Shown: positions 52,801-60,996 of the stretch, one piece after another | How the letters are laid out: each line of letters starts with the position of its first letter | Position numbering within the stretch: position 1 is the stretch's first letter | Assembly: GCA_903936705.1 (NCBI GenBank) | Contig: CAIZWN010000008.1 | Coordinates: forward strand, 62,001 to 126,000 | Direction: 5' to 3' | DNA from: an uncultured Myxococcales bacterium | Lineage (GTDB): Bacteria > Myxococcota_A > UBA9042 > DTJE01 | Length of the DNA stretch: 64,000 nt | Translations under genes and position numbers: made by a program | Notes under the pieces: model-generated | Databases searched by the model: none | The model's input: the letters and a program-made list of their open reading frames with translations, nothing else | What the model was told of the DNA's origin: nothing

Positions 52801-55800
52801 TGTGTGCAGCTGCGCAGTTCACCGGATCTACCGATTGATGACCAAATTCTGCCTGATGGGTGTGTCGAGGATTCGATCGAGATTAACAATGTCGGTTTTG
52901 AATATGTCAGTTCCGTAGTTGCGAAGATACAGCTGAATCACAGTTCACTGATGGACCTTAGGATATTCGTGGTCGACCCGCAGGGCTACGAGCACGTGTT
53001 GTGGAATCATCTTGGTGATGATAAAGACAATTTCTCGAATACGTTCGGTATCGATACGGTTGGCGAGCTTGCTTTCCCGATTCCGTATGCAGGCATGCCA
53101 AACTCCGGGCAGCCCCTTTGCAGTCTGAGAGGCGAGAGGGCCAAGGATGGCAACGTCCTTAAGCCGTTGGTGGGAACCTGGAAGCTTCGTGTTTGCGATA
53201 CCATCTTTGGGCAAGGCGGGGCGCTGATTGATTGGCGGCTGTTCGTTCGCGGCAGCAATAATGCAAACCTGAATCCTGGTCATCGTTGCGAGGACGCAGT
53301 TTCCTTGACGCTGCCTGCGGAAGGTGTGGTTGCGCCATTTACCGGTTCGACAGCATGCGGCATGAACGTCATCGAGGATGTCGATTGCGGATGGATGCGT
53401 GGTCCGGAGCGTTGGTACAAGTTCCAGATTACGGATGACCTTAATCCGGCGACCGAGGACCGACGTCGTGTAACGGTGCGGCTGGGCCAGGGGTCTGATA
53501 ACGTTGATCAGGTCGTATTCCTGAAGGAAGGTGCCGAATTTACATGTGGTGGCATCAACAGGGGTTGCAGCCAGTATTCGGCCACGCCGGAGGGCGATGC
53601 CAAGGGCATGCTGGACAGGGTTCTGGAGCCCGGCTGGTACTACCTTGGGATTGATACAGTCGGGGCTGACGAGGATGTTGCCAGGTTCAAGACCAGCAAC
53701 TACTCGTTTACCGTGGAAGTGAAGACACCTTCGCCGGATGGCACGTATTGCCTGGTCGAGCGTAATCCTGGTGGGCTCCTGCCTGATCATCTGATTTGTG
53801 CGGGCAGCCGTTGCGCCAATGGCCATTGTTGCAGCGCCGGTGACTGCTGCCCCGAGGTGGGCAATCTGGCGCTGGCCGATACCTGGTGCCCGGTGGATCC
53901 GCCGTTCATTGGCGGCCAGCCATACCGGATGCCAGCGTTGTGCGACGACCCGACGGGATGCCAGGGGCACCGCGAGGATGCCGATTGCGATGCCACCTTC
54001 AAGTGCACTCGACGGGTGATGGACGACGATTCGACGTGCGATGTTGGTACCAGGGCCTTGGTGTGCGATCCATACGTTGACTACATGTGCAACCAGGCCA
54101 AGACCCACCCGCCATCCAGTAATCAGCCGGTGGCGGCGTGCCCGGATTCCTGTACGTTGGATGCCGACTGCGTTGCCGCGGCCCATTGTGATCCTGCCGA
54201 CGCGACGGTAGGCGACACCTCGCCTGGTGCCCAGTTGAAGTGTCGTTCAGATCTGGCCAACGGGGGCGCCTGCAACGAAAATTCCGATTGTGACATAGGA
54301 AATTGCAACAATGGATTCTGTTGCGCGAGCGGTGTTTGCTGCCCGTCGGGCGATGCCGACGGTTGGCAGCATTGTCCGAACGCGGCGCCGTACGTCAGGG
54401 CTGCAACCTGCAGCAACCAGGAGTCTTGTACCGGCACCAGAAAGGACCGTGTCTGCACCGCATCCAGTCAGTGCGACGATGACCCAGCTCATGTCGTTGA
54501 TGACGATTGCGCGTGCGGCGGCGAGCCTATTGTTCTTGGTTGCGGCGCAACCGGCGAGCTTAACAAGCCTTACCTTTACCAGCCTCCGTTATGCCCGTTG
54601 CCCGATGGAGCGGCTGATGCTGCCGCGGCGTGCAAGATGACTGGGGTCGAAGGTGAGGGTGTGGATTTCCATCCGGAGAATCATCTGGTGGCCTGGAATA
54701 ATTCGGGCGCGCCCACGTGCGTCTTGAATTGCACGAATTTCCACGATCAGCTTGGTGATCCAAAGACTCCATTGACCGCGGCGGGTGAGATCATCGACTG
54801 CTCTGATTTGGCCACCAAACCCGCTTGCCGGTTGACCCCAAGCTGTGTGATCGGTGCGGCTGGCGGCTGCTGTCCGCCCGATAATCCGACCTGCTGCTGC
54901 GAGGACGAAGGTCGCTGCCGAGAGCCCGCACGTTGCGAGCCGTTCGGGACGACCGAGACTTTCAGCCCCGATCCTGCGGATGAGACAAAGTGGGACTCGA
55001 AGATCTGCCTTGGGCCCATCATCAATGGTTATCCGTGCAACGAGAATTCGGACTGCAACAACAAGTACCCGTCCGATCACACGCCCATACCTGGCAACAG
55101 TGCCAATGGCGGCGCAGGCTGGTGCAACAACAACATTTGCTGTGCAGGCGAGAATGGATTTGACGAATGTTGCGCTGGAAATGCCGAGTGCGCGATTCCT
55201 CCGGATTCCGCCTGTGATGCCGCGACTTGCCAGGGACATTCGCATATCCGGACCTGTGACATGGGCCTCTATGCCTGCGGGTTGGCGGGTCAGGTTGAAG
55301 ACGACTCGTTCTGTGCCGGACAGAAGTCCTCCGAATGCGGAGACTTCAGCGACTACTATTGCACGGCTGCCAGTGACCAGCCTGCGAGCGATCCTTTGGT
55401 CGATCCTGCGCGTTGCCCGGATTCGTGCCGTTCCAGCGACCCACTGTGTGCCGTTGATCAGGTTCCATTCTGCCTCGACTGCCCGGTGGACAAGCCTGAC
55501 TGCTGCTGCGAGCTTGACTCCCTTTGCGATGGCGGCGCGCATTGTGACCCCCAGCGAGGGACACTGGGAAGCAAGGGCGACCAGACAAAACTGGAGTGCT
55601 TCCCGGATGGTGTTCAGGACTCGTTCTGCGACGAGAGCACTGACTGCGGTGGCGTGCTGGTATGCCAGATGCATTACTGCTGCGCCATTGGAGGTTGTTG
55701 TGACGGTTGCAAGGTTGGCGCGGTGGACTTGATGTTCGCTGCCGGCGGCACCGGGATCCAGGCGCCGTTGGGCCTTGACTTGAACTTTGGCGCAATTATC

Positions 55801-56064
55801 GGCGGGAGCACGCCAATGGACCGCGCAACTGCGGCAGGCGCTGGGACCCCGTCGGTGAAGTACATCGACACGGGCTTCCTGAATGCAACCACGGTTCGCG
55901 AGTCGTGCTACAACCAGCGTTGGGACGCGAACGAAACCGACGAGGATTGCGGCGGCGCGTACTGCCCGCAGTGTGCTGGTGGCAAGCATTGCGCCAGGGA
56001 CAGCGACTGCTTGTTGGGTACCTGCAATACGTCCGGAGCTTCCTCGGGTCTGTGCGCGCTGTAA
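46879..56064 (+). CDS. Giant multidomain Cys-rich surface lipoprotein (3061 aa)
   Basis: A lipoprotein signal (FVFAGFMLASGC lipobox) leads the chain. Approximate domains are: lamin-tail-like (LTD) at 75-250 (LIINEMMIDPVAVADDVGEW); Cys modules 260-530; a jelly-roll/MAM-like sandwich 530-740; a ThuA/flavodoxin-like region ~905-1134 (GYVVWSPNGRDDAAAVAIRD); P-domain 1 at ~1205-1344; P-domain 2 ~1438-1564; Cys modules to ~1985; P-domain 3 ~1995-2128; a PPC-like beta-domain ~2135-2288; then three long Cys-rich modules (2290-2955). It ends WDANETDEDCGGAYCPQC then CARDSDCLLGTC. No protease domain accompanies the P-domains. Codon choice seems less GC-biased than in its neighbours. The start is decided by AAGGAGG at 46868-46874. 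A role in adhesion, predation or surface layers is inferred. Confidence 0.88.
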   Translation: MKLRSGCHAMLAFVFAGFMLASGCTSYPENQGDGVESASADPSSAGQPAEPSARVSSAAELPCAAPTQIGMSQKLIINEMMIDPVAVADDVGEWIEFYNPTAAAVDLLDWRVQFGSGGTEQIGSSIVVPKGGYVVFCNNILQFGDSYPGVTCAHEFPAGPTYQLYNGGSSFTLLEPDGSTISDRVTFSNPAPTGASMALRNPYLAHLTVACPNSPNTPGAWVDGNGALLPFRVSTAGAVGVDKGTPGASNDDVFIVNPAEQCSAQDVCNPRRCVAEVCKPFFTTGCCITNANCNDADGCTKDLCDANVCQHTPVPNCCKLDNECNDGNPCNIDICFLVQGQSYGFCSASPRIDPNCCWADSSLDPRTGSPWVVTVPLEERAAVLQTASDRQCDDKNICTENKCDQADSSCYYPRDIAKPNCCVQPTECAESPVDNPCTYNICAQNTCSNPAIPRCCRLDPECGDENNCTTDRCVLNQCRNLWDVEGCCRVDGDCPDDGNLCTSERCVFDDITKKFGCVHPPKPDCTLEIPYVQKFEDTTNITDLQKIAKAGWKIIDKKSSTVSPNNHWRFTNTGVLGHAHDVSNLEDPPSEQSFLFTYTPNTYLVKSVAVTPTLDASSSLTAIGNSFKETTLQWRMAYKDSNASDLPVTLRVVASATGDFTGSGALTLVPTVNGTPYSLDNLNADIEYTLFTAVVQSEELKASKTLKIGFLIDTDQTFNMDAWEIDDVILAAGRPSKLMKSFLLKCPSNPTASCYPGNAGVTTIGERGPGESVVPAVGGVGDRFRVLLCMHDGDAGPATWQRYGFPRATLDSDPMDRPEFMTIPADIGQGGQGCNTFQDAVQAICDVPAMSVAGYFYCGIDVNGLGNPDFAGPYHTALVVLDESSTLYKPHSPFENQVKFDVELVLEEGYVVWSPNGRDDAAAVAIRDAIRDQPSKPMVQIIQNLASLSNLGKYKGIFAVLGIKGTEYIPSAIEDARLKQYLEQGGYNGNGYTGEPTGGIYLEGGQYFSGQSNSLLAPLFRIDATSTDLGSIDSGLTGRNFLYQYDFQYPRDPHTNYANDLLAHTPKLGGREIFRTAAAPVFATTVSFEGVAPAKARAYRTIGSSVLFSGIAEDGGKTAIELMGKYLEFLESGYPPCTMVSQCQDDDVCTADSCGACTTDSCVGVSECVNDERTISGGQCFACSDDRQCPDNWACLTDPTKGYCDIIDFLGRYDVPSGNCGVIPTISGNSTVACPIAVATPATVTDLQVQVRMSHSKRGDLKLTLVSPGGVRRILKQSDPLDTNTNGIYFTYDMGKPSLEALDGFNGSRLNGDWTLIAEDADVLLNNGFFQDWSLFAKYEPLDCSVIPCPDTDPCAPNPQCVNNECVYTSLCDDNLACTVDYCDPATHACRHDSIAGTGCPCENHDQCDGEACLESTKTRTCNPDLDLGCACAVIPGDVFEFGGLPDGIPDFNAGIELSKSLVVNSTKRIQDIRVRVKTSHPAVGNLRVRLTHGTSTVTLRNLSGGSVQGFHDIYDYDVVAGPGSLSDFTGLPAGGLWTLTVADRVSLNEGVLERVTLYIENAECVLNADCDDGIGCTADVCSASVPGGKCTNLPVVCGVSANPCEAFECDAADGMCKAVDLADGLACEDSVYCTVGDTCLAGVCTGGTIRDCSELNGICVVGVCNAQSEIVRSCLTSFTNGADCSDGELCTVGDKCNAVGQCVPGLSSGCLCPGGLDSECVDDGNKCNGVDWKCDIATFRCQLQDPLGVECGAASGQCSIQVCESDTGLCREQIKPNNTPCDDGLWCTIGDRCTNGFCVFDGARDCSTLDVCKTSTCSDTSDTCEVANKDDTTPCMVDGGGCGVYTCIAGGCTLDRPLDCAVEDPSTQDDCNDPLCTPVGFGGHTCSKVAKGLDSLGEPYPCMTDGDDCTSDICDAGRCVHLRKVNCWGGSCGGAHQFDEGDLHCGDEDYCSNGINLDPNGLCFPLPDCIAPGCVQLRSSPDLPIDDQILPDGCVEDSIEINNVGFEYVSSVVAKIQLNHSSLMDLRIFVVDPQGYEHVLWNHLGDDKDNFSNTFGIDTVGELAFPIPYAGMPNSGQPLCSLRGERAKDGNVLKPLVGTWKLRVCDTIFGQGGALIDWRLFVRGSNNANLNPGHRCEDAVSLTLPAEGVVAPFTGSTACGMNVIEDVDCGWMRGPERWYKFQITDDLNPATEDRRRVTVRLGQGSDNVDQVVFLKEGAEFTCGGINRGCSQYSATPEGDAKGMLDRVLEPGWYYLGIDTVGADEDVARFKTSNYSFTVEVKTPSPDGTYCLVERNPGGLLPDHLICAGSRCANGHCCSAGDCCPEVGNLALADTWCPVDPPFIGGQPYRMPALCDDPTGCQGHREDADCDATFKCTRRVMDDDSTCDVGTRALVCDPYVDYMCNQAKTHPPSSNQPVAACPDSCTLDADCVAAAHCDPADATVGDTSPGAQLKCRSDLANGGACNENSDCDIGNCNNGFCCASGVCCPSGDADGWQHCPNAAPYVRAATCSNQESCTGTRKDRVCTASSQCDDDPAHVVDDDCACGGEPIVLGCGATGELNKPYLYQPPLCPLPDGAADAAAACKMTGVEGEGVDFHPENHLVAWNNSGAPTCVLNCTNFHDQLGDPKTPLTAAGEIIDCSDLATKPACRLTPSCVIGAAGGCCPPDNPTCCCEDEGRCREPARCEPFGTTETFSPDPADETKWDSKICLGPIINGYPCNENSDCNNKYPSDHTPIPGNSANGGAGWCNNNICCAGENGFDECCAGNAECAIPPDSACDAATCQGHSHIRTCDMGLYACGLAGQVEDDSFCAGQKSSECGDFSDYYCTAASDQPASDPLVDPARCPDSCRSSDPLCAVDQVPFCLDCPVDKPDCCCELDSLCDGGAHCDPQRGTLGSKGDQTKLECFPDGVQDSFCDESTDCGGVLVCQMHYCCAIGGCCDGCKVGAVDLMFAAGGTGIQAPLGLDLNFGAIIGGSTPMDRATAAGAGTPSVKYIDTGFLNATTVRESCYNQRWDANETDEDCGGAYCPQCAGGKHCARDSDCLLGTCNTSGASSGLCAL

Positions 56065-56229
56065 CCGCCTAGGTATCTTCCCACCGAAATTTGTGCAGGA
56101 CAGACCCATCAGGAGGATTCCACTATCTGCGTCTTTGGGATGGGGCTGGGGTTCGTGCCAAGTTCCTGGTTGGCCCCGTAGCGGTGAAGTATCTGTGAAG
56201 TTCCAGGTAGTTGCGGGATCTGAGGTTTC

Positions 56230-57339
56230 CTAGTGGACCGGCTGAGGATCGGTAGGGGCGGAATTGTTGCGCATGCGTAACGGTACGTAATTGCAGAAGG
56301 GTTCCTCGTCCAGGACGTCGCCGGTCATCGCGTAGGCTCGTGCTCGGCAACCGCCACAAACGCGCTTGAATTCGCAGGCCCCGCAGCGGCCGTGATAACC
56401 GTCGAAATCCCGCATGGACTTCAGCAGGGGAGATTCCTCCCAGATTGTCCTGAAGGGCTGTTCGAAGACATTTCCGGCCACCTGTTCCATGTACGAGCAT
56501 GGGCGGACATTTCCGAAGGCATCGATCAAGCAGATTGTCTGGCCGGCAACGCAGCCCTTTCCGGCGCCTGTCGAGAATGTCAGGTCACGGCGCTTGAAGC
56601 GGGATCCGTCGCGTGCCGAAAGCTGAGGCACTACACGGTAGTAATGCGGCGCACACGTGGGGCGCATCAGGATGTCTTTTTCGCGCTTCTCCTGCTCGTA
56701 GTGCCATTCCAGGATCATGTCGTAGTGTTCGGGGTCGATGAGCTCTTCGAATAGTTCCTTGCCACGACCCGTAGGCACGATCATGAACATGTACCAGGCC
56801 GTTGCGCCAAGGTCCTTCGCAACGCGAAATGTGTCACCGATGTACGGCTGGTTGCGCCGCGTAAACGATGAGTTGAACAGGAACGGGATGTCGTGGTCCT
56901 TGAACATGTGGGCGGCCCGGACGGTTCCGTCGAAAGCACCAGGCATTCGACGGAAGTCGTCGTGGATCGCCGCGTTCGGGCCGTCCAGTGACAGGGACAC
57001 CATTCGGATGCCCGAGTCCTTCATCTTTTTGCACACGTCGTCGGTGACCAGCGAGCCGTTGGTAGCCATGCACATCCGGAAGCCCTTTGACGTTCCGTAC
57101 GAGGCCAGCTCGAAGATGTCTTTTCGCATCAGGGGCTCACCGCCCGATAGCACCATGACCGGCTGCACGAAGGTGGCAATGTCGTCGATCAGGGCGACTG
57201 CCTTTTCGGTCGTGAACAAGCCCTCCGGGGAGGATTCGTCCGACGAGCAGCGGCAGTGGATGCAATTCAAATTGCAGCGTCGTGTCGTCTCCCAGGCGAT
57301 CCATTTCGGCAGGAACGGGCCGTCGGATGTCAGTGCCAT
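56230..57339 (-). CDS. Radical SAM/SPASM protein, AhbD (heme synthase)-like
   Basis: A 369-residue enzyme. The radical SAM cluster motif is C22-NLN-C26-IH-C29 ([17 protein letters not shown]), then [11 protein letters not shown] and [16 protein letters not shown]. The SPASM part has [40 protein letters not shown] and FCNYVP, blocks much like AhbD/AhbC of the alternative siroheme-to-heme pathway (recalled). Other ahb genes are absent here, so a different peptide- or porphyrin-modifying job is possible. AGGAGG precedes ATG 57339; the frame to 57492 is not used. A promoter lies at 57361-57389. Confidence 0.85.
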   Translation of the reverse strand: MALTSDGPFLPKWIAWETTRRCNLNCIHCRCSSDESSPEGLFTTEKAVALIDDIATFVQPVMVLSGGEPLMRKDIFELASYGTSKGFRMCMATNGSLVTDDVCKKMKDSGIRMVSLSLDGPNAAIHDDFRRMPGAFDGTVRAAHMFKDHDIPFLFNSSFTRRNQPYIGDTFRVAKDLGATAWYMFMIVPTGRGKELFEELIDPEHYDMILEWHYEQEKREKDILMRPTCAPHYYRVVPQLSARDGSRFKRRDLTFSTGAGKGCVAGQTICLIDAFGNVRPCSYMEQVAGNVFEQPFRTIWEESPLLKSMRDFDGYHGRCGACEFKRVCGGCRARAYAMTGDVLDEEPFCNYVPLRMRNNSAPTDPQPVH

Positions 57340-57360
57340 GCGAAAAACCTCCTGGCAGGG

Positions 57361-57389
57361 ATTGTGTTCGTCGGAGTGCAACTGGTCAA
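57361..57389 (-). promoter_or_regulatory. Sigma70-like promoter of radical SAM gene
   Basis: On the minus strand: TTGACC, a 17-base spacer and CACAAT. It lies 22 bases ahead of the radical SAM start codon, with AGGAGG between. Confidence 0.5.
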
Positions 57390-57462
57390 GCTGACGCAGT
57401 GAATCTCGCGGGGCCAATGCACGCGCGCTCGAATCGGGTGGTGGCCTTGGTGGGTCTGGTGG

Positions 57463-57492
57463 TTGACTGTGGCAAGGCGAATCGTGTACCAA
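57463..57492 (+). promoter_or_regulatory. Possible promoter of ferritin-like gene
   Basis: TTGACT (57463-57468), an 18-base spacer and TACCAA (57487-57492), with GGAGG at 57507-57511 and ATG at 57518. The -10 is weak. Confidence 0.4.
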
Positions 57493-57517
57493 TGGTTCGA
57501 ATCACTGGAGGATTTCG

Positions 57518-57979
57518 ATGGGGAGCAGCCCGACACCAAAGGAGATCCTGGAGCATGCGATCCGGATGGAACAGCGTGGGCGGGAGTTCTACGTCCAGGC
57601 GGCGCAAATTGTAACCATGCCAGGGGCTAGGGAATTGCTTGAGGAACTTGGGCGGGACGAAATCGAGCATGAGGCAATGTTCAACGATTTGCAGGCAAGG
57701 GGGGATTTCGAGTCCCTGGCAATCGGGGAGTTGCCTCCGGATCTGAGATTGTCCGATTTTCTCGTGACGGCGCCGATCGGTCCCGAAAGCACCCCTCAGG
57801 ACGTTCTGATCCACGCGATCCGCATGGAACAGAATGCCATCGATCTTTATTCGGCCTGGGTTCTGCTGTACCGGGGGTCCGAGATCGAACCGTTGATTGA
57901 AGGACTGGTCGTGGAGGAGAGACGGCACAAGGCGCGCCTGGAAGCAGTGTATTCCGATCAGTTTCTGGAGGACTGGTAG
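57518..57979 (+). CDS. Rubrerythrin/ferritin-like diiron protein
   Basis: A 153-residue four-helix-bundle protein. Diiron ligands fall in two repeats: E18 (AIRMEQRGREFY) with E48-x-x-H51 (DEIEHE), and E104 (AIRMEQNAIDLY) with E134-x-x-H137 (VVEERRHK). The C-terminal rubredoxin domain of rubrerythrin is absent. Members reduce peroxide or bind iron; the role here is unknown. It is divergent from the AhbD-like gene across a 178-base gap with opposed promoters, and is followed after 41 bases by a FAD oxidase gene. Confidence 0.85.
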   Translation: MGSSPTPKEILEHAIRMEQRGREFYVQAAQIVTMPGARELLEELGRDEIEHEAMFNDLQARGDFESLAIGELPPDLRLSDFLVTAPIGPESTPQDVLIHAIRMEQNAIDLYSAWVLLYRGSEIEPLIEGLVVEERRHKARLEAVYSDQFLEDW

Positions 57980-58020
57980 CACCTCGTGCAGCGGCCCACC
58001 GATTCTTGCCAGGGTTTTGA

Positions 58021-59157
58021 ATGTTGACGGGATTGGATCTCCCTGATCGTGTGGACATTGTGGTTGTCGGGGGGGGCTTCGCTGGCGCCTCTACAGCTTG
58101 TCATCTTGCGAAACTTGGTGTCACGGACGTGTTGCTGCTGGAGGCCTCCGAGTCTTTCGGGGCTGCTGCCAGCGGCCAGAATGCCTCGATGATTCGTCAG
58201 GTCGCGACAGATCCATGTACAGGGGCGATGTTGCGGTCCTCGGTGGCCGCGATCAAGGACGATGACTGGGGATTCCCGGTAGACGTGCAGTGGAGTGGGT
58301 CCCTGCTTCTGGTTCATGGGGAGCGTGGTATCCCGGTAGTCGAGGCTGCAAGGGCGGCGGCCATGGAGGGTCTGGACTGCGCTGTCGTGCCGCCAATGGA
58401 CGCCAGGAAGCGCGTTTCGATTCTTGACGCCGTCAGGTTCGATCAAGCGATCTGGACCCCTGGCGATGGCATAGCGGACGTTTCGGCCCTGCTTTGGAGG
58501 TATCTGAACGAGGCCAGGATTCGAGGTGTGAGGCTGAAGACCGGGTGCAAGGTGACGGGCATCGAGGTCGATGGCGGCAAAGTGGCGGCCGTGAGGACGA
58601 CATCGGGGCGAACGGCGTGCCGGTTTGTGGTTGATGCTGCCGGGGCCTGGGCGGGGGATGTTGCCATGACCGCAGGGCTAGGGCCGCTGCCTATTGCGGC
58701 ATATCGCAGGCATCTGGTGGTGACTCCGCCCTTGCCGTTCGTGGACCCGGCGTGGCCCCTGGTCTGGCACCTTACCGACGACTGGTATTTTCGGCCGGAG
58801 GTCGGCGGACTGATGCTTTCGGCATGCGATCAGGACCTCTGGCCGGCCGGACCTGTTCCGCGGGACCCGGCGATTCTGGAACGTCTGGCCGAACTTCTGG
58901 CGGCGCGATGCCCGCCGTTGGCGGATCTTCCCGTGAAGAACTGGTGGGCTGGTCTGAGGACGATGGCGTCGGACGGCCGGTTCGTGATTGGTCCCGACCC
59001 GCGTCTGCAAGGCTTTTTCTGGGTTGCTGGCCTTGGCGGACACGGTATGACCGGCAGCGCGTCAGTGGGCAGATTGGCCGCTCTGCTGTTGACCGGAGGA
59101 TTGACGGACCCGGCGGCAGTCAAGGCCATGGGACCGCAGCGTTTTCTGCCAGGGTGA
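58021..59157 (+). CDS. FAD-dependent oxidoreductase of the DAO/glycine-oxidase family
   Basis: A 378-residue flavoenzyme. The dinucleotide motif VVVGGGFAGASTACHLAKLG is followed by LLLEASESFGAAASGQNASM. The FAD-closing block is GFFWVAGLGGHGMTGSASVG near the C terminus. The family oxidises amino acids or methylated amines and may yield peroxide, which the preceding ferritin-like protein could remove (inference). The substrate is not readable. ATG 58021 has only a weak ribosome-binding site, and transcription probably continues from the upstream gene. Confidence 0.85.
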   Translation: MLTGLDLPDRVDIVVVGGGFAGASTACHLAKLGVTDVLLLEASESFGAAASGQNASMIRQVATDPCTGAMLRSSVAAIKDDDWGFPVDVQWSGSLLLVHGERGIPVVEAARAAAMEGLDCAVVPPMDARKRVSILDAVRFDQAIWTPGDGIADVSALLWRYLNEARIRGVRLKTGCKVTGIEVDGGKVAAVRTTSGRTACRFVVDAAGAWAGDVAMTAGLGPLPIAAYRRHLVVTPPLPFVDPAWPLVWHLTDDWYFRPEVGGLMLSACDQDLWPAGPVPRDPAILERLAELLAARCPPLADLPVKNWWAGLRTMASDGRFVIGPDPRLQGFFWVAGLGGHGMTGSASVGRLAALLLTGGLTDPAAVKAMGPQRFLPG

Positions 59158-59171
59158 TCCTGGCTTGTGAA

Positions 59172-59579
59172 TCAAGCCTTCTTTTTGCGCGTGCGCCGGG
59201 CTTTTGATGTGGCTGGTTCCGCAGGTTTTTCGGCCTTGGCGGTTTCGGCTTCTGCCTGGGCCATCTCCTTCTTCAGGTCGGCGATGGACTCTCTGACGCC
59301 TTGAGCCTCGTTCTGCAGCTCGTCGAGGTACCACTCGAGGGCCTTCAGGGTTTCGGCCTTGCTTACAAAGCGTCTTTCAAAGCCGAAATCGTTCTCGTCC
59401 ACGTCCTCGTCATCGCAGTCGCAGTCCAATTCCTCCAGGGGTTCGGCTCGCTCGGCCCTGCAGCAGCAATTACGGTCGAAATCGCGGTCCGGACGGTCGT
59501 CCCATTCGCGATAATGCGGGCGATCCCAGTGAGGATGGCGCGAAGGACCGAACCCGCGTTCGCGGTGATCTTGGCACAT
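59172..59579 (-). CDS. Small acidic Cys/His-rich protein with coiled-coil tail
   Basis: A 135-residue protein. The N-terminal ~60 residues carry MCQDHRERG, HPHWDRPHYREW, RNCCCRAER and LDCDCDDEDVDE, with Cys/His that could bind metal. The middle and C terminus form a coiled coil (LKALEWYLDELQNEAQGV, then SIADLKKEMAQAEAE) and the end is Lys/Arg-rich (RRTRKKKA). The build recalls short DUF5320-type proteins but is not a clear match. AAGGGGGA precedes ATG 59579. It is convergent with the FAD oxidase gene. Confidence 0.65.
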   Translation of the reverse strand: MCQDHRERGFGPSRHPHWDRPHYREWDDRPDRDFDRNCCCRAERAEPLEELDCDCDDEDVDENDFGFERRFVSKAETLKALEWYLDELQNEAQGVRESIADLKKEMAQAEAETAKAEKPAEPATSKARRTRKKKA

Positions 59580-59685
59580 GGTATCCCCCTTTGTTGAAAT
59601 GACCGAGACAAGAATAGTGCGGTCCTGACGTGTAGTCAAAGCGTTCAGATATTTGGTTTTTACGCAGGCCGATTCAGCCCATGAT

Positions 59686-60996
59686 TCAAGGGAACCAGGT
59701 GACCCTGTCACCATCGACGCTTCCGCGATGTCCGCAACGACAGAATGGGACGAAGCTGGCAATGTCGTCACGGCCACGAATTTGCAGCTGCCGCGAAACT
59801 GAAACTCCGTCAACGAGAATCAGGTCGTCCTCGTCGCGACGGGCATTGGTTCCCGGGATCAGGCGGGAACCAGGTGTCACGGTGGGCAAGCGATCCAGTG
59901 TTATTACTCCCGAAGTCTGGTCGGTTCCGACCGTCGCCCAGACCGAGGCGCCGAAAAGGCCCAGGCGCCGGACCGATTCAGGATTGGGCCCGCCTTCATC
60001 GGTGACCAGTCTGGTCAGCTGGCCGCCCAGAACTTCCAAGGCGGCGGACTCCCCTGCCCCACGCGACAGCATGGACAAGCCCTGGTGCAGCAGGCTCGGA
60101 TTTTCACCTCGCAGTGATGCGCCCAGCGCCCAGCGCGCAAGGCGTCCATGGGGTCCGCGACCGTTTTCGATCGCTTGGACCGCATGTTGCAGCAGGGAGG
60201 CGGCGAGTGTCGTTGGAAGGACAGCTATCGTGGGGCGCGTTCGCTGGACCACCTCCAGCGGATTTTCGATATCATCTGTCATGATCAGCATTCCACCGGA
60301 TAGCCAGGCTGCCGCGGCGCCGGCTGTCCGGGGGAAGGCCGTAAGCCAGGGGCCCGGAACCAACCAGGAGTCATCCTCGCCGGCACCCAGTTCCAAAGCC
60401 ACCGCCTCGCCGATCCCGAGGAGGTTTTGCTGGACCAGGACACATCCGCGAGACAGATCTGGTTGACCCGGCGGCAGGATGGCTATCGCAGGCGTATCGG
60501 GCCCTTGAGCTGACAGCCTTTCCTCCAGCCTGGGATCGTCCGAAAACGGGTCAAGCCCGTAGTCGGTCCCGGGCAAACCCGGGTGTGCCTGGGGCAGTTG
60601 GTGCATCGCAAGGCATGGTGCACTGATGGCGATGGAATCAAGAGTACCGGTGCCCACACCGAAGGAGACCAGGTTTCGAGCCCCGACTGAATCGGCAACA
60701 CCGGCCACGCTGGCTGGATCCGTCAGAAGTGGCAGACGAACGGCGTATCCTCCTGCAGCCTGGATTCCCACCTCGGCGAACAGGGATTCAGGCAGGTCGT
60801 CCGCCCACAGCAACACCGGTTCGTGAGTGTCGAGTCCCCGGTCAAGCAGGACGAGGGCGAGGGTGTGGGCATGGCTCCAGATGTCGGCCCAGGTCCAGAC
60901 GACGTCGGTCCCGCCTGCGCACCACATCAGTGCCGGTTTTGGTCCCATCCGGCGGGAGTTGCTGCGCACCAGGGTAGGAATCGATCGGTGTTTCAT
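59686..60996 (-). CDS. Degenerate adenylate-forming (AMP-binding) protein
   Basis: A 436-residue protein with the N-terminal fold of acyl-CoA synthetases: NSRRMGPKPALMW, WTWADIWSHAHTLALVLLDR, then AAGGYAVRLPLLTDP. The P-loop-like A3 motif (SGTTGxPKG) is replaced by LPPGQPDLSRGC, and the A5 motif and the C-terminal catalytic lid are missing or unrecognisable. The protein ends CRCGHRGSVDGDRVTWFP. It is therefore probably inactive as a ligase or does something else. The start is ATG 60996 with GAGGTG upstream. It lies 233 bases from tRNA-Lys, in the opposite direction. Confidence 0.6.
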   Translation of the reverse strand: MKHRSIPTLVRSNSRRMGPKPALMWCAGGTDVVWTWADIWSHAHTLALVLLDRGLDTHEPVLLWADDLPESLFAEVGIQAAGGYAVRLPLLTDPASVAGVADSVGARNLVSFGVGTGTLDSIAISAPCLAMHQLPQAHPGLPGTDYGLDPFSDDPRLEERLSAQGPDTPAIAILPPGQPDLSRGCVLVQQNLLGIGEAVALELGAGEDDSWLVPGPWLTAFPRTAGAAAAWLSGGMLIMTDDIENPLEVVQRTRPTIAVLPTTLAASLLQHAVQAIENGRGPHGRLARWALGASLRGENPSLLHQGLSMLSRGAGESAALEVLGGQLTRLVTDEGGPNPESVRRLGLFGASVWATVGTDQTSGVITLDRLPTVTPGSRLIPGTNARRDEDDLILVDGVSVSRQLQIRGRDDIASFVPFCRCGHRGSVDGDRVTWFP

